64,000 bases of DNA from Cinclus cinclus (lineage: Eukaryota > Chordata > Aves > Passeriformes > Cinclidae). Both the position numbers and the translations under genes were made by a program. Below are positions 26,930 to 38,900 of this stretch, piece by piece. The notes below the pieces were generated by a model, which made no database searches, had not been told where the DNA came from, and saw only the letters and a program-made list of their open reading frames with translations. Numbering within the stretch: the stretch's first letter is position 1; each line of letters opens with the position of its first letter. The DNA is taken from positions 56,707,101 to 56,771,100 of the forward strand of contig NC_085051.1 of assembly GCF_963662255.1 (NCBI RefSeq). The letters run 5' to 3'.

Positions 26930-27360
26930 GTTTAATATATTCCCTCATGCTGCTGTCCTTTAAAAGCATTGGCATTTCCTACACACAGATTCCATATTGA
27001 CTTTACAAGTACCAAGGCACCACGGTGAAATTTAAACTAAATATAGAGGTGATATTTTTAAATAACTCTCAGCTCCAACTCGCCAAGCTGATTTTATTTG
27101 AACGGAAAAAGCAGACTCCAGCTTTAAGCTTCCATTGTAATTAATGATTACAACACATTCCTCTGCCGTATCAGATTTAGCACCTCATTAATGTATGTGG
27201 TATTTTTCTTGCATGGCACAGCTGTAGTTAAAGTTGACTTAGTGTTTCCATTATAAGCCCATGTTTTCAAAGGTTTATCACTCAGACACATGAGATTTTG
27301 TCTGAAATGAAAATTGCAGAGAGTGTCAGCTGGGAAGCAATTTCTTGTCCTTCAAAATCT
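26930..27360. promoter_or_regulatory. Candidate conserved non-coding element C (homeodomain-site rich)
   Basis: An AT-rich, non-repetitive block with a dense core TAATTAATGATTA near 27140, TTAATGTATG near 27187 and further ATTA/TAAT sites. It is set in sequence with isolated, well-spaced CpGs (CACGGTG, CTCGCC, GAACGG, GCCGTATC), a texture common in vertebrate developmental enhancers. It lies 1.3-1.7 kb downstream of the membrane exon within the intron. Confidence 0.35.
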
Positions 27361-28621
27361 GGAAGCAACAAACACCAAAAAAAAAAAAAAAAGCAAGCCG
27401 CTCTGTTTATTAATTATTCACATTTTAAAAAGCATTGCAAATACATGTTTACATGATAGCCTGTGACAGCTCCATAGAATGTCAACACCCACATGCTCCT
27501 GGGAGATGTGTCATCTTAAAAACCGAAATAAAAGCCACATTTTTACACCACTTGATGGGAGGCGAAGAGAAGGGGAAGAAGACTTAAAAATAATATCGAT
27601 GAAGGAAACTTATTTTAAAAAAACCCACCGTCTTTGTTTAGAAACACTGAAGTTAGGACTTTCAGTTGAGAGGGGTGTGGGTGGAAATCATTTCAAGTAC
27701 CATTTGTACTTGTACCTTTTTGGTGCCTGTCCCCGGCTCACTAATGAATTTAGCAAGAATTTGTCCCACTGAGTTCCTACCACAGATGGCATCCAAGCCT
27801 TCAACTGCCCATGAGTCCTGGAGTCTCAAAGTACAGCCAAATCATGTCCTTTGCAACAGCCACACTGAGGCACAAGGCAAAATGAACCGCAAAATAACTT
27901 TGTATGACCTCTGATGTTTTGGGATTGCGTTGTTCTGCCATTACATTTAAGACTGAACCATTGAGAAGCAGACCTTTCAACTGGGAGGCTTCTGAAGCCT
28001 CTTCTTGGCTGATTGTCTCAGTGATTATACACTTATGACAGGCAAATTTGCAAACAAATACAGGAAGAAATTACCAAATTCTCAGTTGCCAACATTACCA
28101 GAACAGATGCATTTTTGACGGCTGAGAAAAAATTAAATGTTCTTTTTCTAACATAGTAAAATTCCCAGCTGTTTTTACTCCAGGACTTATGGGTTTACCC
28201 AAGAAATGATGTTTCCAGAACGCAACAAACATGTGAAGGAGCATGTAATAGCTACTGCAAGGAACCCAGGACAGGTATGTCCTTTGTGAGCAGAAAGGTG
28301 CAGTTGTTCCTCTGACACACTCACATTTTGCTCCTCACTGGATAAACAAACAGTCCCACAACAGACAGAGCAGGGAGTGTGCTTCTTTCTCCAGTGCTAA
28401 CTTTCATTTTTTCAAGAGGTTACTCCAGACAAAAGACTGTGGGAGTGTAGTAGCAATTGCATATCCTTATGATCAAATTTGGGAAGTTATTTCCCAAAAC
28501 CCTACTGTTTTCCACACAAACAACCTGAGAAACAGCAAGTGGGCATGTGTCTGTCCTCCCAGCAATCAAAGCCTCCAGAAGGTTCTGTACACCAAAGGCA
28601 GCGTAATTATGTGACACTCAC

Positions 28622-28765
28622 CAAGGCCTTCACAAATTCTGGATTTTTCTTTGCAGTGCTTTCTTTGCCCTTGTTCCAGGCATGGGAGCCCACGTCTCTC
28701 TTCACAGCAGAGCTTCTTGTTGATGAAGTGAAAGAGGACCGCAGGGAGGATAATGAAGGCTCCAA
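28622..28765 (-). CDS. SYT16: SYT16 internal exon encoding the membrane anchor (144 nt)
   Basis: Internal coding exon on the minus strand. It is entered through a strong acceptor, a T-rich tract followed by GTCTGCAG ending at 28766, and left through a strong donor, G|GTGAGT, just below 28622. The reading frame runs Val-Gly-Ala-Phe-Ile-Ile-Leu, then a hydrophobic stretch to PAVLFHFI, then INKKLCCEERRGLPCLEQG and a basic tail ending RICEGL. A short hydrophobic helix followed at once by a Lys/Cys-rich juxtamembrane segment is the layout of the SYT14 transmembrane exon, which I recall as VGVFIIL...INKKFCFE followed by GGFPDL. The match includes the INKK motif and the position of the following Gly-Pro element. 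Synaptotagmins of this group sit in membranes through one N-terminal helix and carry two cytoplasmic C2 domains; in SYT14 and SYT16 these lack calcium-binding residues. The exon starts and ends in phase 1 and has a length divisible by three, so skipping it keeps frame. The downstream neighbour is the acidic exon at 17986. The assignment to SYT16 rather than SYT14 comes from that next exon. Confidence 0.8.
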
Positions 28766-30296
28766 CTGCAGACAAAAAAAACCAGCAGCAACAGGAGAAA
28801 CTAAGAACAGAAAGTCAAAAACAAAATCATCAGCACAACCAGGAAAAAACTGCCAAGGGAAAGATGTGGTTTAAGCACAGCTGTAACCACGGCTCTGCTT
28901 TCCCATCCTCTCTGCAGAAGAAATAGAACTGAAATCCAGTACAATTTGGGCTTGGATACAACATCCATTTAACACATCAATCTCGTCTACTAAGGATGTA
29001 CATCACAGACTTGGTTCCAGTCAAGGTCTTCATTTCTGTCACAGCATGAATTCCAACACAGGAAAGACACCAACTGATTTTGATAAACTTTTGTAGGAAT
29101 GCAGAATTCTATCAGCTCCAAGGGAGACACTCTCCATCTATACTACAACAAGGATCCAGCCAAGAAAGGGTAGTTGGTCATGAAGGTCCCCAACACCTCC
29201 TTTGCAACGTACTTTCTCTAAAACAATCAGATTATACATAATGGTACTCACTAACTTCATTACATTTACGAAGAACCAGGTTAATGTACAGCCTATGATC
29301 CTCATTCAACTGCTACTTTATCCTTAAGTGAAATGTATATTACCATACTACATAATTACCATTATTTTATGGGGAAAAAAAAAAAAATCAGCGTCCAGCT
29401 CAGGTAATTCAGCTTAGCTCCTCGAGTGTCAGGTTTGGCCACAGGTAATGAGCACAGTGGTTTTGCACTAGCTGATGTCTCAGCCCTGTACATCAACATC
29501 CCTATGTCAAACTGTAAAGACACAGTCTGATTTCAATTTATCATGTTCTGCCTGTACCACTGGGTCTGCAACAAACCACAGGCGCCAGCAAAAAGCTTTT
29601 AAAGCCATTTCACCTCTCTCACACATATCAAAATGCCAAAACAAGGGACAAACACTACATACATCACTTGATATGGGTGGCAAGGGCGCATGTGTCAAAA
29701 ACTTTCAGTGTCATCTGCAAAAAAAATTGGCTTGTTTTTCTGGTAATTACTTCACCAGGAAGAGGTGAAGTTCAGATGCTCAATTCAAGTCAAAGACCCC
29801 ATAAAAATGAAACATCAGCAGCATCAGTGGCACACCAGGGATGCCTGTGATTACAAAGCTGCAGCTCACAGATGAGATGAGCAGGATGAAAGGATGTAAA
29901 CAGAGCTAGCCCTGCCTCTAGAACATCCAATAGGCAATTCATGAGACTTGACTCAGCAAAAGACTTGGGCTAGAAGAGCTACACTGTCCCCAGTTACAGC
30001 CTTGATAGTGCAACCTATGACTGCTACCAAGGGGATTTATAAAACTTAAATACAAGCCAGCATGTCTCAACAGGAAATAAAAATCACCAATGTATAGCAG
30101 CAGCCCACATGCAAAACAAATGAGTGGTTGGGACTGAACCCAAAGGAATATGTGTTACACAAACTCTGGAGGTGGCTCTGACCTTCCTCATCTCAGCCTG
30201 AGGAAGGAACAGAAATATTCACTGAATCACAGCAGCTTAAATGACAGCAAGGTGAAGTCTACACTTTCATTGCTCTATTCCACATGGGCACAGAAA
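28766..30296. other. Upstream SYT16 intron, no feature seen
   Basis: Directly 5' of the membrane exon on the transcript strand. It holds ordinary intronic sequence with one A-run near 29372. The exon that should precede the membrane exon, ending in a single G in phase 1, is not recognisable here. Confidence 0.5.
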
Positions 30297-30430
30297 ATTC
30301 ACAGAATCACAGAATGATTTGGGTTGGAAGGCAAGTTAAAGACCATCTAGTTCCAATCCTCCTGATATGGACAGGGACACCTTCCCCTAGGATGCTCAGA
30401 GCCCACCCCAACTTGTCCTTGAGCCTGCCA
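30297..30430 (-). mobile_element. CR1 retrotransposon 3'-end fragment
   Basis: Begins with the inverted CR1 tail (two 8-bp ACAGAAT-type units) followed by TTTGGGTTGGAAGG, GACCATCTAG, GGACAGGGACACCTTCCC and CTCAGAGCCC. This is the reverse complement of the avian CR1 3' untranslated end. It is short and diverged, with the homology fading around 30430. It is non-coding and dead. Confidence 0.9.
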
Positions 30431-32389
30431 GCACTACAATTTACTGCCATAACTTCCCTAGATAATTTGGCTGGCCCATCTCAGACCCATTTTCCCCTCA
30501 ACACCTCAGCCCAGGGAGCAGGGCTGGGGATGTGAGGGTGGCTGAGTGAGACATTGACTCTGGCTATTTTGAGCTGCTGAAGTCACCATTAAATGGCTGC
30601 TGGAGCCAAGGATAAATCAAAGGAGATGAGTATAAATCAAAGTAGCCATAACCCCAGAATATACGTGAAAGCCTGGCTGCCTCCCCTCACTGACTTGCCC
30701 TGTTCTTGAGCACAGAATAAGCAGGAGAAAGGATAATGCTCTACTTTACATATAAAACATATAGGATCATTACATCTCAGCACACAACAGGATGGGTGCA
30801 GCAAGGACACCACTGTTACCATTTATTTTATTTCATAAAAATCTCAGTGAGCCCAGGGACACCAGGATTTCTCCTTCTTAGACAGGGCACAAGCAAGCCA
30901 CCAGTATTTTTAAATATAAATTATTCAACACTTGCTCTGAAACACTACACAACCCCTAGCTGGAGAAAACCCTTAAAGTGTCCCTTTTCCTTAATGGACC
31001 TTCAAGTACCTTGCAAAATCCCAGAAGAAAAAGCAGATCTTTGACTAGACAGGCACCCTGAAGCAAAGCTTGGAGACAAATTATCACCTGCTATATATTT
31101 GCTCTAAAGTAATTCAGACTGGCACAACAGTGTTATAGCCCAACAAATTCTTGTTTCCTGGTCAGATACAGAGGAACAAGAGAGTAGTAGCTCAGTGACA
31201 TAGGACTTGGGACAACTTTTCCAGCTTCCCCAACTCCTCAGGGCAAAAATATAAGAGGCACCACCTATCAGAGTTCACCAAAGGTCCAGCATCAACTTCC
31301 AGGAGAAAGTTTTCCAAGCCAAGTACTAAAAACTGTCCACACAGAGGCAGAGTTTTTGGGAGCACAGGCAAAAAGGGACTGCACAGGTTCTTCCTGCATT
31401 GAAAAGAGCATCAGCCAGGTACCAACAAGACCTCAGATCCCTCATCTCCCTCCACTGCAGGCACCAAGCAACTCTCCTATCTCTCCTAAAGATGGCAAGG
31501 AGGTGACTGGGACTTCTGCAGCACAAGGCAGCCCAGCTCATGCATCTTGTCCCATGGCTTTATGCACAAGTTTCCTCTTTTCTCAACCACAATCTTCATG
31601 CTAGATACCCGAAGTTTGTGCCACAATGTCTGTGAGGAAGGGCTGAGTTTGCACCTGAGCACTGCTTCACACACTGCACCTGGTTCCAGCTGGAAGCTCA
31701 AATCCCTCTGGAGGGGTGTGGGGGGCATGCTGGCAATTTTCTTCTCCATCATCATCTAGAGGAAAACATGCTGCACCTGCACAAAGTCCTGTTCACACCT
31801 CCCAGCTCTCCTCCCAACCCTCAGCTGAAGGGCTCTCTGCAGATTTGAAACTCCAGAGTAAGGCTGTGCCTGGGAAATGGCTGTAAAATTGATTTGGAGC
31901 AGGGCTCTGTTCTGGCTTGTGGGGGCTGTCTGGGCCTGAGAGGTGCTGAGGAGCAAAAGGAGCAGAAATGCACACACATCCCTCGTGCTGCAGCGTTGCT
32001 GGAATGTGTCAGCTTTCACACAGGTGAAATGTCCATCCTCACACCAAGGGATGACAGACTGTGCCTGGAGAGAGAAAATGTGCCATAGTAAGACATCCAA
32101 CTCTTGGTCCAAGCCCTGGGAGGTGCTGACCACCACATGCTTTGGGACATAAATATTCAGCCAGGATCCTCCCCTATTTACCGATTTTTAAGCCAGGAGA
32201 TTAATGCTATAGTGTATTAATTAATTAACTTTGTGCCACAGTGGGTCTAGTCATTCTGCTGCTGTGGTGGAAAGCGCAAGGCAAGAAATGGGGTTTGTGG
32301 TCCTGACAGGTTGAGGCCACACAGCTGCACACACTCCTTGCCCACTGCTCAAGAACAAACCAGAGGTGCAGTGTGAAGGGCCCCGAGGT

Positions 32390-32410
32390 AAAAAAAAAAA
32401 AAAAAAAAAA
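32390..32410. repeat. Poly(A) run
   Basis: Twenty-one consecutive A followed by TAGAGAGAGA. No associated element is recognised. Confidence 0.9.
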
Positions 32411-32749
32411 TAGAGAGAGATCAGAAATTGAGGTGAGGTCAAGAGAAGAAATCTGAAAGAGCATATAAGGAGCACAAGGCATTATAAAGCAATTCCTGCT
32501 CTAACCTCTCCTCAAAGCTACATTCATACCACTACAGGGAGAGTCTGTCCAGAAGAACAACAGAGAAGTGTTGGCCACAGTGTTACAGGCATTGAATCCA
32601 GCTGGGTTTGGGGCTTGTAGCTCATTTCACAGCAATCCTGCTACCAGACCTGGCCAATGAACACAAGAAGCTCCACAGTAAATTCACTTGGAGAGTCTGC
32701 AGCTAGCAGGATCTTAGTCCATTCTGCTGTGCAAGGGTTAAATTCTGCA

Positions 32750-32990
32750 TAAAATACTATTCCAGACAATAGTTCTTTAATTTCATTTGATACCAAACTT
32801 CCTGAAAAAGGAATGTTTACTGGTACTTTTTAATTATGAAAAAAAAAAGGAAAGAAACCATAAATTGTCTGTTTTGCTGTCTGTGCTAATTACATTTCAT
32901 TATATATTTGGAGTAAGCTATGATTTTCCTGCTGGTTCCCATGACATTTTTCATTATCAGCCACTAATTGTCTAGCATGCACACTACATT
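32750..32990. promoter_or_regulatory. Candidate conserved non-coding element D
   Basis: AT-rich complex block with TTTAATTATG, GCTAATTACATT and CACTAATTGTC, three homeodomain-type sites within 200 bp, and no tandem repeat apart from a ten-base A run. The call is on texture only. Confidence 0.22.
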
Positions 32991-35900
32991 GTGAACCAAG
33001 TAGGCTGGTGCGTGGGCACAAGTTCCAGCAAAAGCTGCAAGGCAGTACAAGTGTACATTATTATTATTACTATTATGATGTATTACAGAGTTTCCACCTA
33101 CTAGCATATCTACATATCCTCATCCCTATCAGCAGTGTCACAGTGCAGCAAAGCCCAGGAGTCCGTCCTTGTGCTTGGCAAGGCTCAGCAAACACTGAAG
33201 GGAAGTTATGTGGGGTGGGATGGGATGATGGCAGCAGCCCCACTGCCAGGACAAGTTCCCTGCTGGGTGCAATGGAAACACCAAGCAGCTTTCTCAGTCA
33301 CTTCCTCTACTCAGTGCCCAAAGCACGTGGGTATCAGAATCTTGTCACTTTGCCCACTCACAAGCTGAGGCCAAGGTCGTCAAGGAAAGCAGTGCCATAT
33401 GCGGATTCCTAAAGGAACAAGATAACTAATGGGGTCTTTCTGAGACAGCAGGACAGAAGAAAAAGGTACAGGGTTTTCAGAAGCCATAGCTAACACTGCA
33501 TCCATTATGGAAAAATCTCTGACAAATCCTCATCTATGTAAACTCAGACAGTGCCACAAATGTTGAAGCAACTCCTTGCATGCAGCATTTCATAAAATCA
33601 GACTGAGGGAAGCTGTAGGTGCCAATTCTTCACACAGCAAACTGCAAGAACATGACCACTGCTCGTCCTTATCAGCCTTGGACAGGTGGCAATTCTATTC
33701 ATGTGCACACACACACAATACACAAACACTTCAGAAATAAATGTGTGTTTTCACAGGATTGCAGCTCTCTCCTGATATCTATTTCAAAGGAGACAAAGCC
33801 AGACCCTCTCTAACAGCACTGTGAGGGAACAGTTGTATAATTCCCCCTCTTCTCCTCAAGGTGATCCACAAATACATTATCAGAAACGCAAACAGACCAC
33901 ATTTGGTGCTGTAGCAGGAATGAAATTCCCATCCAAGACAGGAGGACTTGCCCTGCATAGAGGCTGGGTTTCACACACTTTATTTTTATGTGCTGATTTA
34001 TAGATAACAAAAATGAGGAGATTCTCCAATCCTTTTATATAATGAAGATGAAGAACCGAAAGGCACTTATGACCTGACTATACCTCTATTTACTTTGCCA
34101 ATTTTGTCTGATCAAAGGATGGAGGAATGGGTGTACTTGTAGCTGCTGCTGATGTATTTTCAGGTCATCTTCAAAGATTTAAGCTGCCCTTATGACCTCT
34201 GACATAGGCAATTTCAAAGGTCTCAAAGACAGTAAATCAACTTCATTTCCCTCTCTTCTACCACCCACAGAGCCACCCAAACACACCTTGCAGGCTTCAA
34301 TGCATTTATCCCCTCAGCAATCTCTGAAGCAGAGAAACAAATAACACAACTGGCCCACAGAACAACACAGGCACAACCCCAAAGAGTGGAAATTGGACCC
34401 AAAAGAACAACCAAGAAAAGTTACATCCATCTACACAGGTATTTCAATGCTTAGAATTAGCTCACGTTTCACCCCAAAGCTGAGGTTTCATGGTGACAGT
34501 CACAGGACTTCAGGCATCTCTCCACAGTCACACTGGGTCACACAAAAGCCACAGAACTAGCATTTTTCCCCTAAAACTGGGGAGCTGCATCCTCTGATTG
34601 TCTAATGGATGTGATCCAGTAGATATGCTCAAAACCTTCAAAACACTGAATTGAAGGCACAATAGGAGACACAGAGGCAGTGGTATTTAGCAAGTGCTCT
34701 CCCCTTAGAAATGGAAGGCCTGAGATAAATTCTCCCTTAAACTCCCATTTTCCTTCTCCCAGTACCATGCCTAAAGTGCAGGACTAGAGGAGGGCAACCT
34801 CTACCCTTTGGGCTCAGCTTGGCTCACTGTAGACTGTATTGGGGCCAGAAGTAGTAGCAGATTTGATTTTTCTCAGCCTGCTCATAAAAGCCAGACTCAA
34901 GCTTGAATTCTCAGGATGCAGTCTGGATTTCTCTTAGAACCTGCTATAGATAAATGACCAAGACATAAACACTAAAGGGCAAACCTCAAAGCACCCAGCC
35001 TGTGAGAGCCACAGACCCAATTTCGAAAAAGACTTTCCTTGAGGCCAAATCTTCCACCTTACAAAGGCTGCTCTGTGTTTTGCTCTGTATGACCCTGTGG
35101 CAGCACTCTTTTTCCAGCAGCAAAAAACCCATCCTGGCCTTTTAGCAGTGCTCTTGATGACATTTGTAACAGAGCACACACAGTTCTGTGAAATATTCTG
35201 CTTTCAACAAAAGGCACTTTTCAGCTAGGAAAGATGAAGTATTAGTTTTGCTGGATGTGTTTCAAACAAGTATGGAGCATTAGTTCAAGTACACAGCCTC
35301 TGCAAAGAGTGACACCTGAAGTTCTGCATCCAGAAGAGTCCTGGCTCTCTCCTCCTTCCTCCATCTGTAAGCAAACTTAGATGGAACAAGGGAATAGAAA
35401 TGTGTCCTGGTGGACAGGGAGAATTCACACAGTCTGATGGAGGTCACTCACAAGGGTGATCCAGAGGTTCATCATCAGTTTTAGTAATAACCATAAAAAT
35501 GGCTCCACTTCTGCACAATAGTCAAAATTCACTGAAGTTAATGGGGTCAGGGAGACTGAGAATTTGAGCAGCACAAGACTTAAATTGTCATTCATGAGCT
35601 GAAAGCTGGTCCACTCCATGTCAGGGCTGAACAGATGTGATGGGACAGTACAAGGAACCTCCCACCCATCCAGGCCTTGGTCCTCCTGGCCCAAGGTCCC
35701 TGCCAGGATTGGTCCCAGCTGAAGTAATCAAAGTGAAACCTGCAGCCTCACAACTGTTCTTCTCAGTTCTTCTCCAGACCAGTGAAGAACAATTGGAACC
35801 AGGTAGAAAATTACTTTCTCAGCCCACAATCTATGAGGTACTCTCACACTCAACACTTTGCTCTGCCATTTCTTCTCCAACTCTCTAATCTCTCAGCTAT

Positions 35901-38900
35901 GCCAAAATTTTCAGTCTTGCACTCTGGAACTATTTTCCATTGTAAATCCAGCTGTCATACAAAGCAGTGAGCTACCTTGGAGGTTGAAGCTTTCAGCTGA
36001 GACATAGAAAAGTAAGGAAATGCATGTAGTGAAAATGACAAACACAAGTTGAGTTAGAGCAAATGGAAGGATCTAGTCCCTAAAAGCCAATCTCCTGCTG
36101 CTTAGCATTCTCATGTTAGAGATGAGAACTGTACTCAAATGCAAATAAATCAAACAGGACAGAGATCTCAACGTGCCCCTTCCAGATAATCCTTTGACTT
36201 TCCAGCCTCTGGAAAAACTACCACAGTAGCAAGGGGCAGCTGTTTTGTCTCACAGGTTGCTCAGAGGAGAATTCTGTCCTGAAAGAGGACACAACTTGGG
36301 TCTAGGAAAGTTTTTTCAAGATTATGTGCTTCTTAGAAAAACTTATAATTTAAATAGAATGCAATTGTCCAACAAGAGCACGTTTTCTCGGGAGGTTCTC
36401 AGCCTACTCTCCCTGTAGTGGGTTTGTCTTTGGTGGTGTCCCAGGTTTGTTTTCAGTCACAGTACAACACAGAGATCATAATCTGATACCTTTTGTCATA
36501 GCTGACACCAACACTGCCTTACTGGTAGAAAAGGAAGACTAGGGCTGTCAGACTGCCACCTTTCTTGAACACTGAAGTCACGCTTTTTTTCCTTTTCTTA
36601 AAGACAACTTCTTTGTTGCCATGGTATCACTAATGCAGTATTTTGAGACAGGAAAAGAAGATAACTGTGCAGCATCACAGTGACACATCTATCAGCTGCC
36701 ATTCTCTCAAAGAGGATAAATAAATAAGGATGCCAGTGCAGACTTTTAATAGCTCCTCCACCCTTTAAAAATTTTCCCTCTCACATACAAGTAACTGTCT
36801 ATAAAGTTCATGCCTCGGTTTTATTATACAGAAGGTCAGAATTTCCCTCACAGCAAGCAGTGTCTGGAGTTATTTTTCAATTCCTTCTCTTCTCCCTATG
36901 CTACATGACACCAGCTGAGGTTCACACTCAAAAGACAACAAACAGCACCTGCATGTTCAGAAAATGCCAGCCTGGCTCTCCATGCTAAGCCATGCAGTGA
37001 CTCTCTGCAAGTCTTGCTTGTATGGTGATTTCTCCCTGAACTAACAGGGCATCCACTGCTGACAACTCACATTCATCTCAACAGTGAGAGAAACAAAAAG
37101 GGGCACTCTGATGGTGTCTTCTATATAACCACGTTCAGCTCCTGTTATCCTTGTAGCCTTGGAGTCTTTCCTATCACTGCCAGCATTATTTTAAAACAGA
37201 AACCTTTACTAACTTATCAAATTAAGGTCTGACACTCAGCACAATGGTGTTTCCCTCCTTGGATGGTGAGAACATTGAATCAGGTCCCTTTCAAAATTTC
37301 AGAGATGGCTGTGCCCACCATTGCCACAATTCTGCTGCATCAGTAAATCCAGGGAACAGTCACAGTGAGAGATGCTCCTGTCCTCGTGCACTCCCTGATT
37401 TGTGATCCAGACCAATTAACAGGCAACAAGAGACACAATGACTTTCCAGGCACGCCACAGTGGTGACATGATGAGATTTTCATCTCCTGGGTGATACAAA
37501 AGGAGGAATCATATAATGAAATGGAAACTTCTATAAGCTGAATTTACCAAGGCTTCTGTAATAGAGAAGGGAGCAGAGAGCAACAAGCAAAGCAGTGACA
37601 AAAGGTCAAACTGGAAGGACCTCTGATATGAGTCAAGAATTCAACAGTGGGCACAGAGTCCTCTAGAGAATAAAAATAAGTATTTTACATTTGGGAGAGA
37701 GAGGAAATGGGAGGAGAGGGGGGAGAAAGGAAGATCTCAGTTGCTGTTTCACTTATTTGGGGGGATGAAAAAGAATAAGTTGTCTCCACTCAGAACTGAA
37801 GTGCTCTCACCTCTTCAAAGAGGAATCTAATTGGGACTTTTATGCTCTCATGTATTTATTTTCCTCATCCACAAAACCTTACTCTTAGTTTCACCAATTT
37901 GACCCAAGGCACAATGATTCATCACAGCAAAAGGCTGGACAGCAGCTTTGTTTTTTTTTTTTTTTTAAAGACCTAAATAAACCCTTCTCCATCAATTGAC
38001 CAAGGACAACGCCACAGTAAACCTCTCACTGAAGGCTGTGTGTTGCCTTGGCAACCTGTCTGATCTCCACTGCTCCAGGGACTGGAAATGTGCTGCCAAC
38101 AGGAGACTTCAGCTAATCAAACCAAATCTCTTAATATTTAGATGATTTCCCATCTGCGGAGAGCAGGCCACGTGCCAATGGAAAGCAGGGCACCCTCTGA
38201 ACACAGCCCTGGCTCCTCCTTGACCTGTTATTTGTTGGATCCTTGTGGGCCACAGACGTCTCCTGGCAAGTACCAAAGGAGAAGAAGGATGGAAAGGGGC
38301 CACAACCTCACACCTGCACTCAGCACATCCTGGCAGGATGCAGGACCCTCACAATATCCTTGCCTTCACCCCTGACCTTGGGAATTAAAATAAAGTTTCC
38401 AATATTGGCATTGCACACCTCCTTGGTTCTACTTGTTTTGAGCCTTCTGAAGCTGCTCTGTCCCCTTTTCAGCTCCCATTAAATACATCCAGGCACCAGC
38501 AGTGGCAAACTGCTGGCCAAAAAGAAAAAGTGACACAAGCATGTGCCTCTCGACCTTCCTTGATCAGGGACTGCCATCAAACTACAGCAAAGAACACCTA
38601 CTTTTTTCTAAAACTTCTAATTGGCACTGCTAAAGGGGCAGCTTTGGTGGCTAATTTTATCTTGAAAGCACAAGTGACTGATTTTTATTTTTTTATAAAG
38701 GAGTAGCCAGACCAACCTTTACAAAGCCCCACTGAAGGTTTCTGGCCCCTGCATTTAAGCCCAGCCACAAACCCAGATGATCAGTCAGGCACTTAGCAAA
38801 CCAAGGGGACACAGAAAGAGGCATGAGCAGCAGGAGATGGGGAGAGAGGAGTGTTCTACAGCCCTGTTGCTGCTGAGACAAGAAATTCTGAGTGGTGGTG

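Larger units (their letters stand above)
17987..28621 (-). other. SYT16: SYT16 intron between membrane exon and acidic exon
   Basis: Inferred 10.6-kb intron, beginning GTGAGT and ending CACCAG on the minus strand. Contents: no repeat that I recognise as CR1, several poly(A) runs (22266, 24050 and 27378), one possible plus-strand exon at 21807-22103, and an AT-rich block at 26930-27360 with homeodomain-type sites. The remaining stretches, 18.0-21.8 kb and 22.3-26.9 kb, show no coding potential or structured element that I can support. Confidence 0.7.

Noticed and set aside
38305..38345. Minus-strand donor after a Val-Leu-Ser-Ala end in the correct phase, similar to the SYT14 residues before its anchor
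   Set aside because: Only three residues match, the rest of the frame is unrelated to SYT14, and no convincing acceptor is nearby. This level of match is expected by chance.
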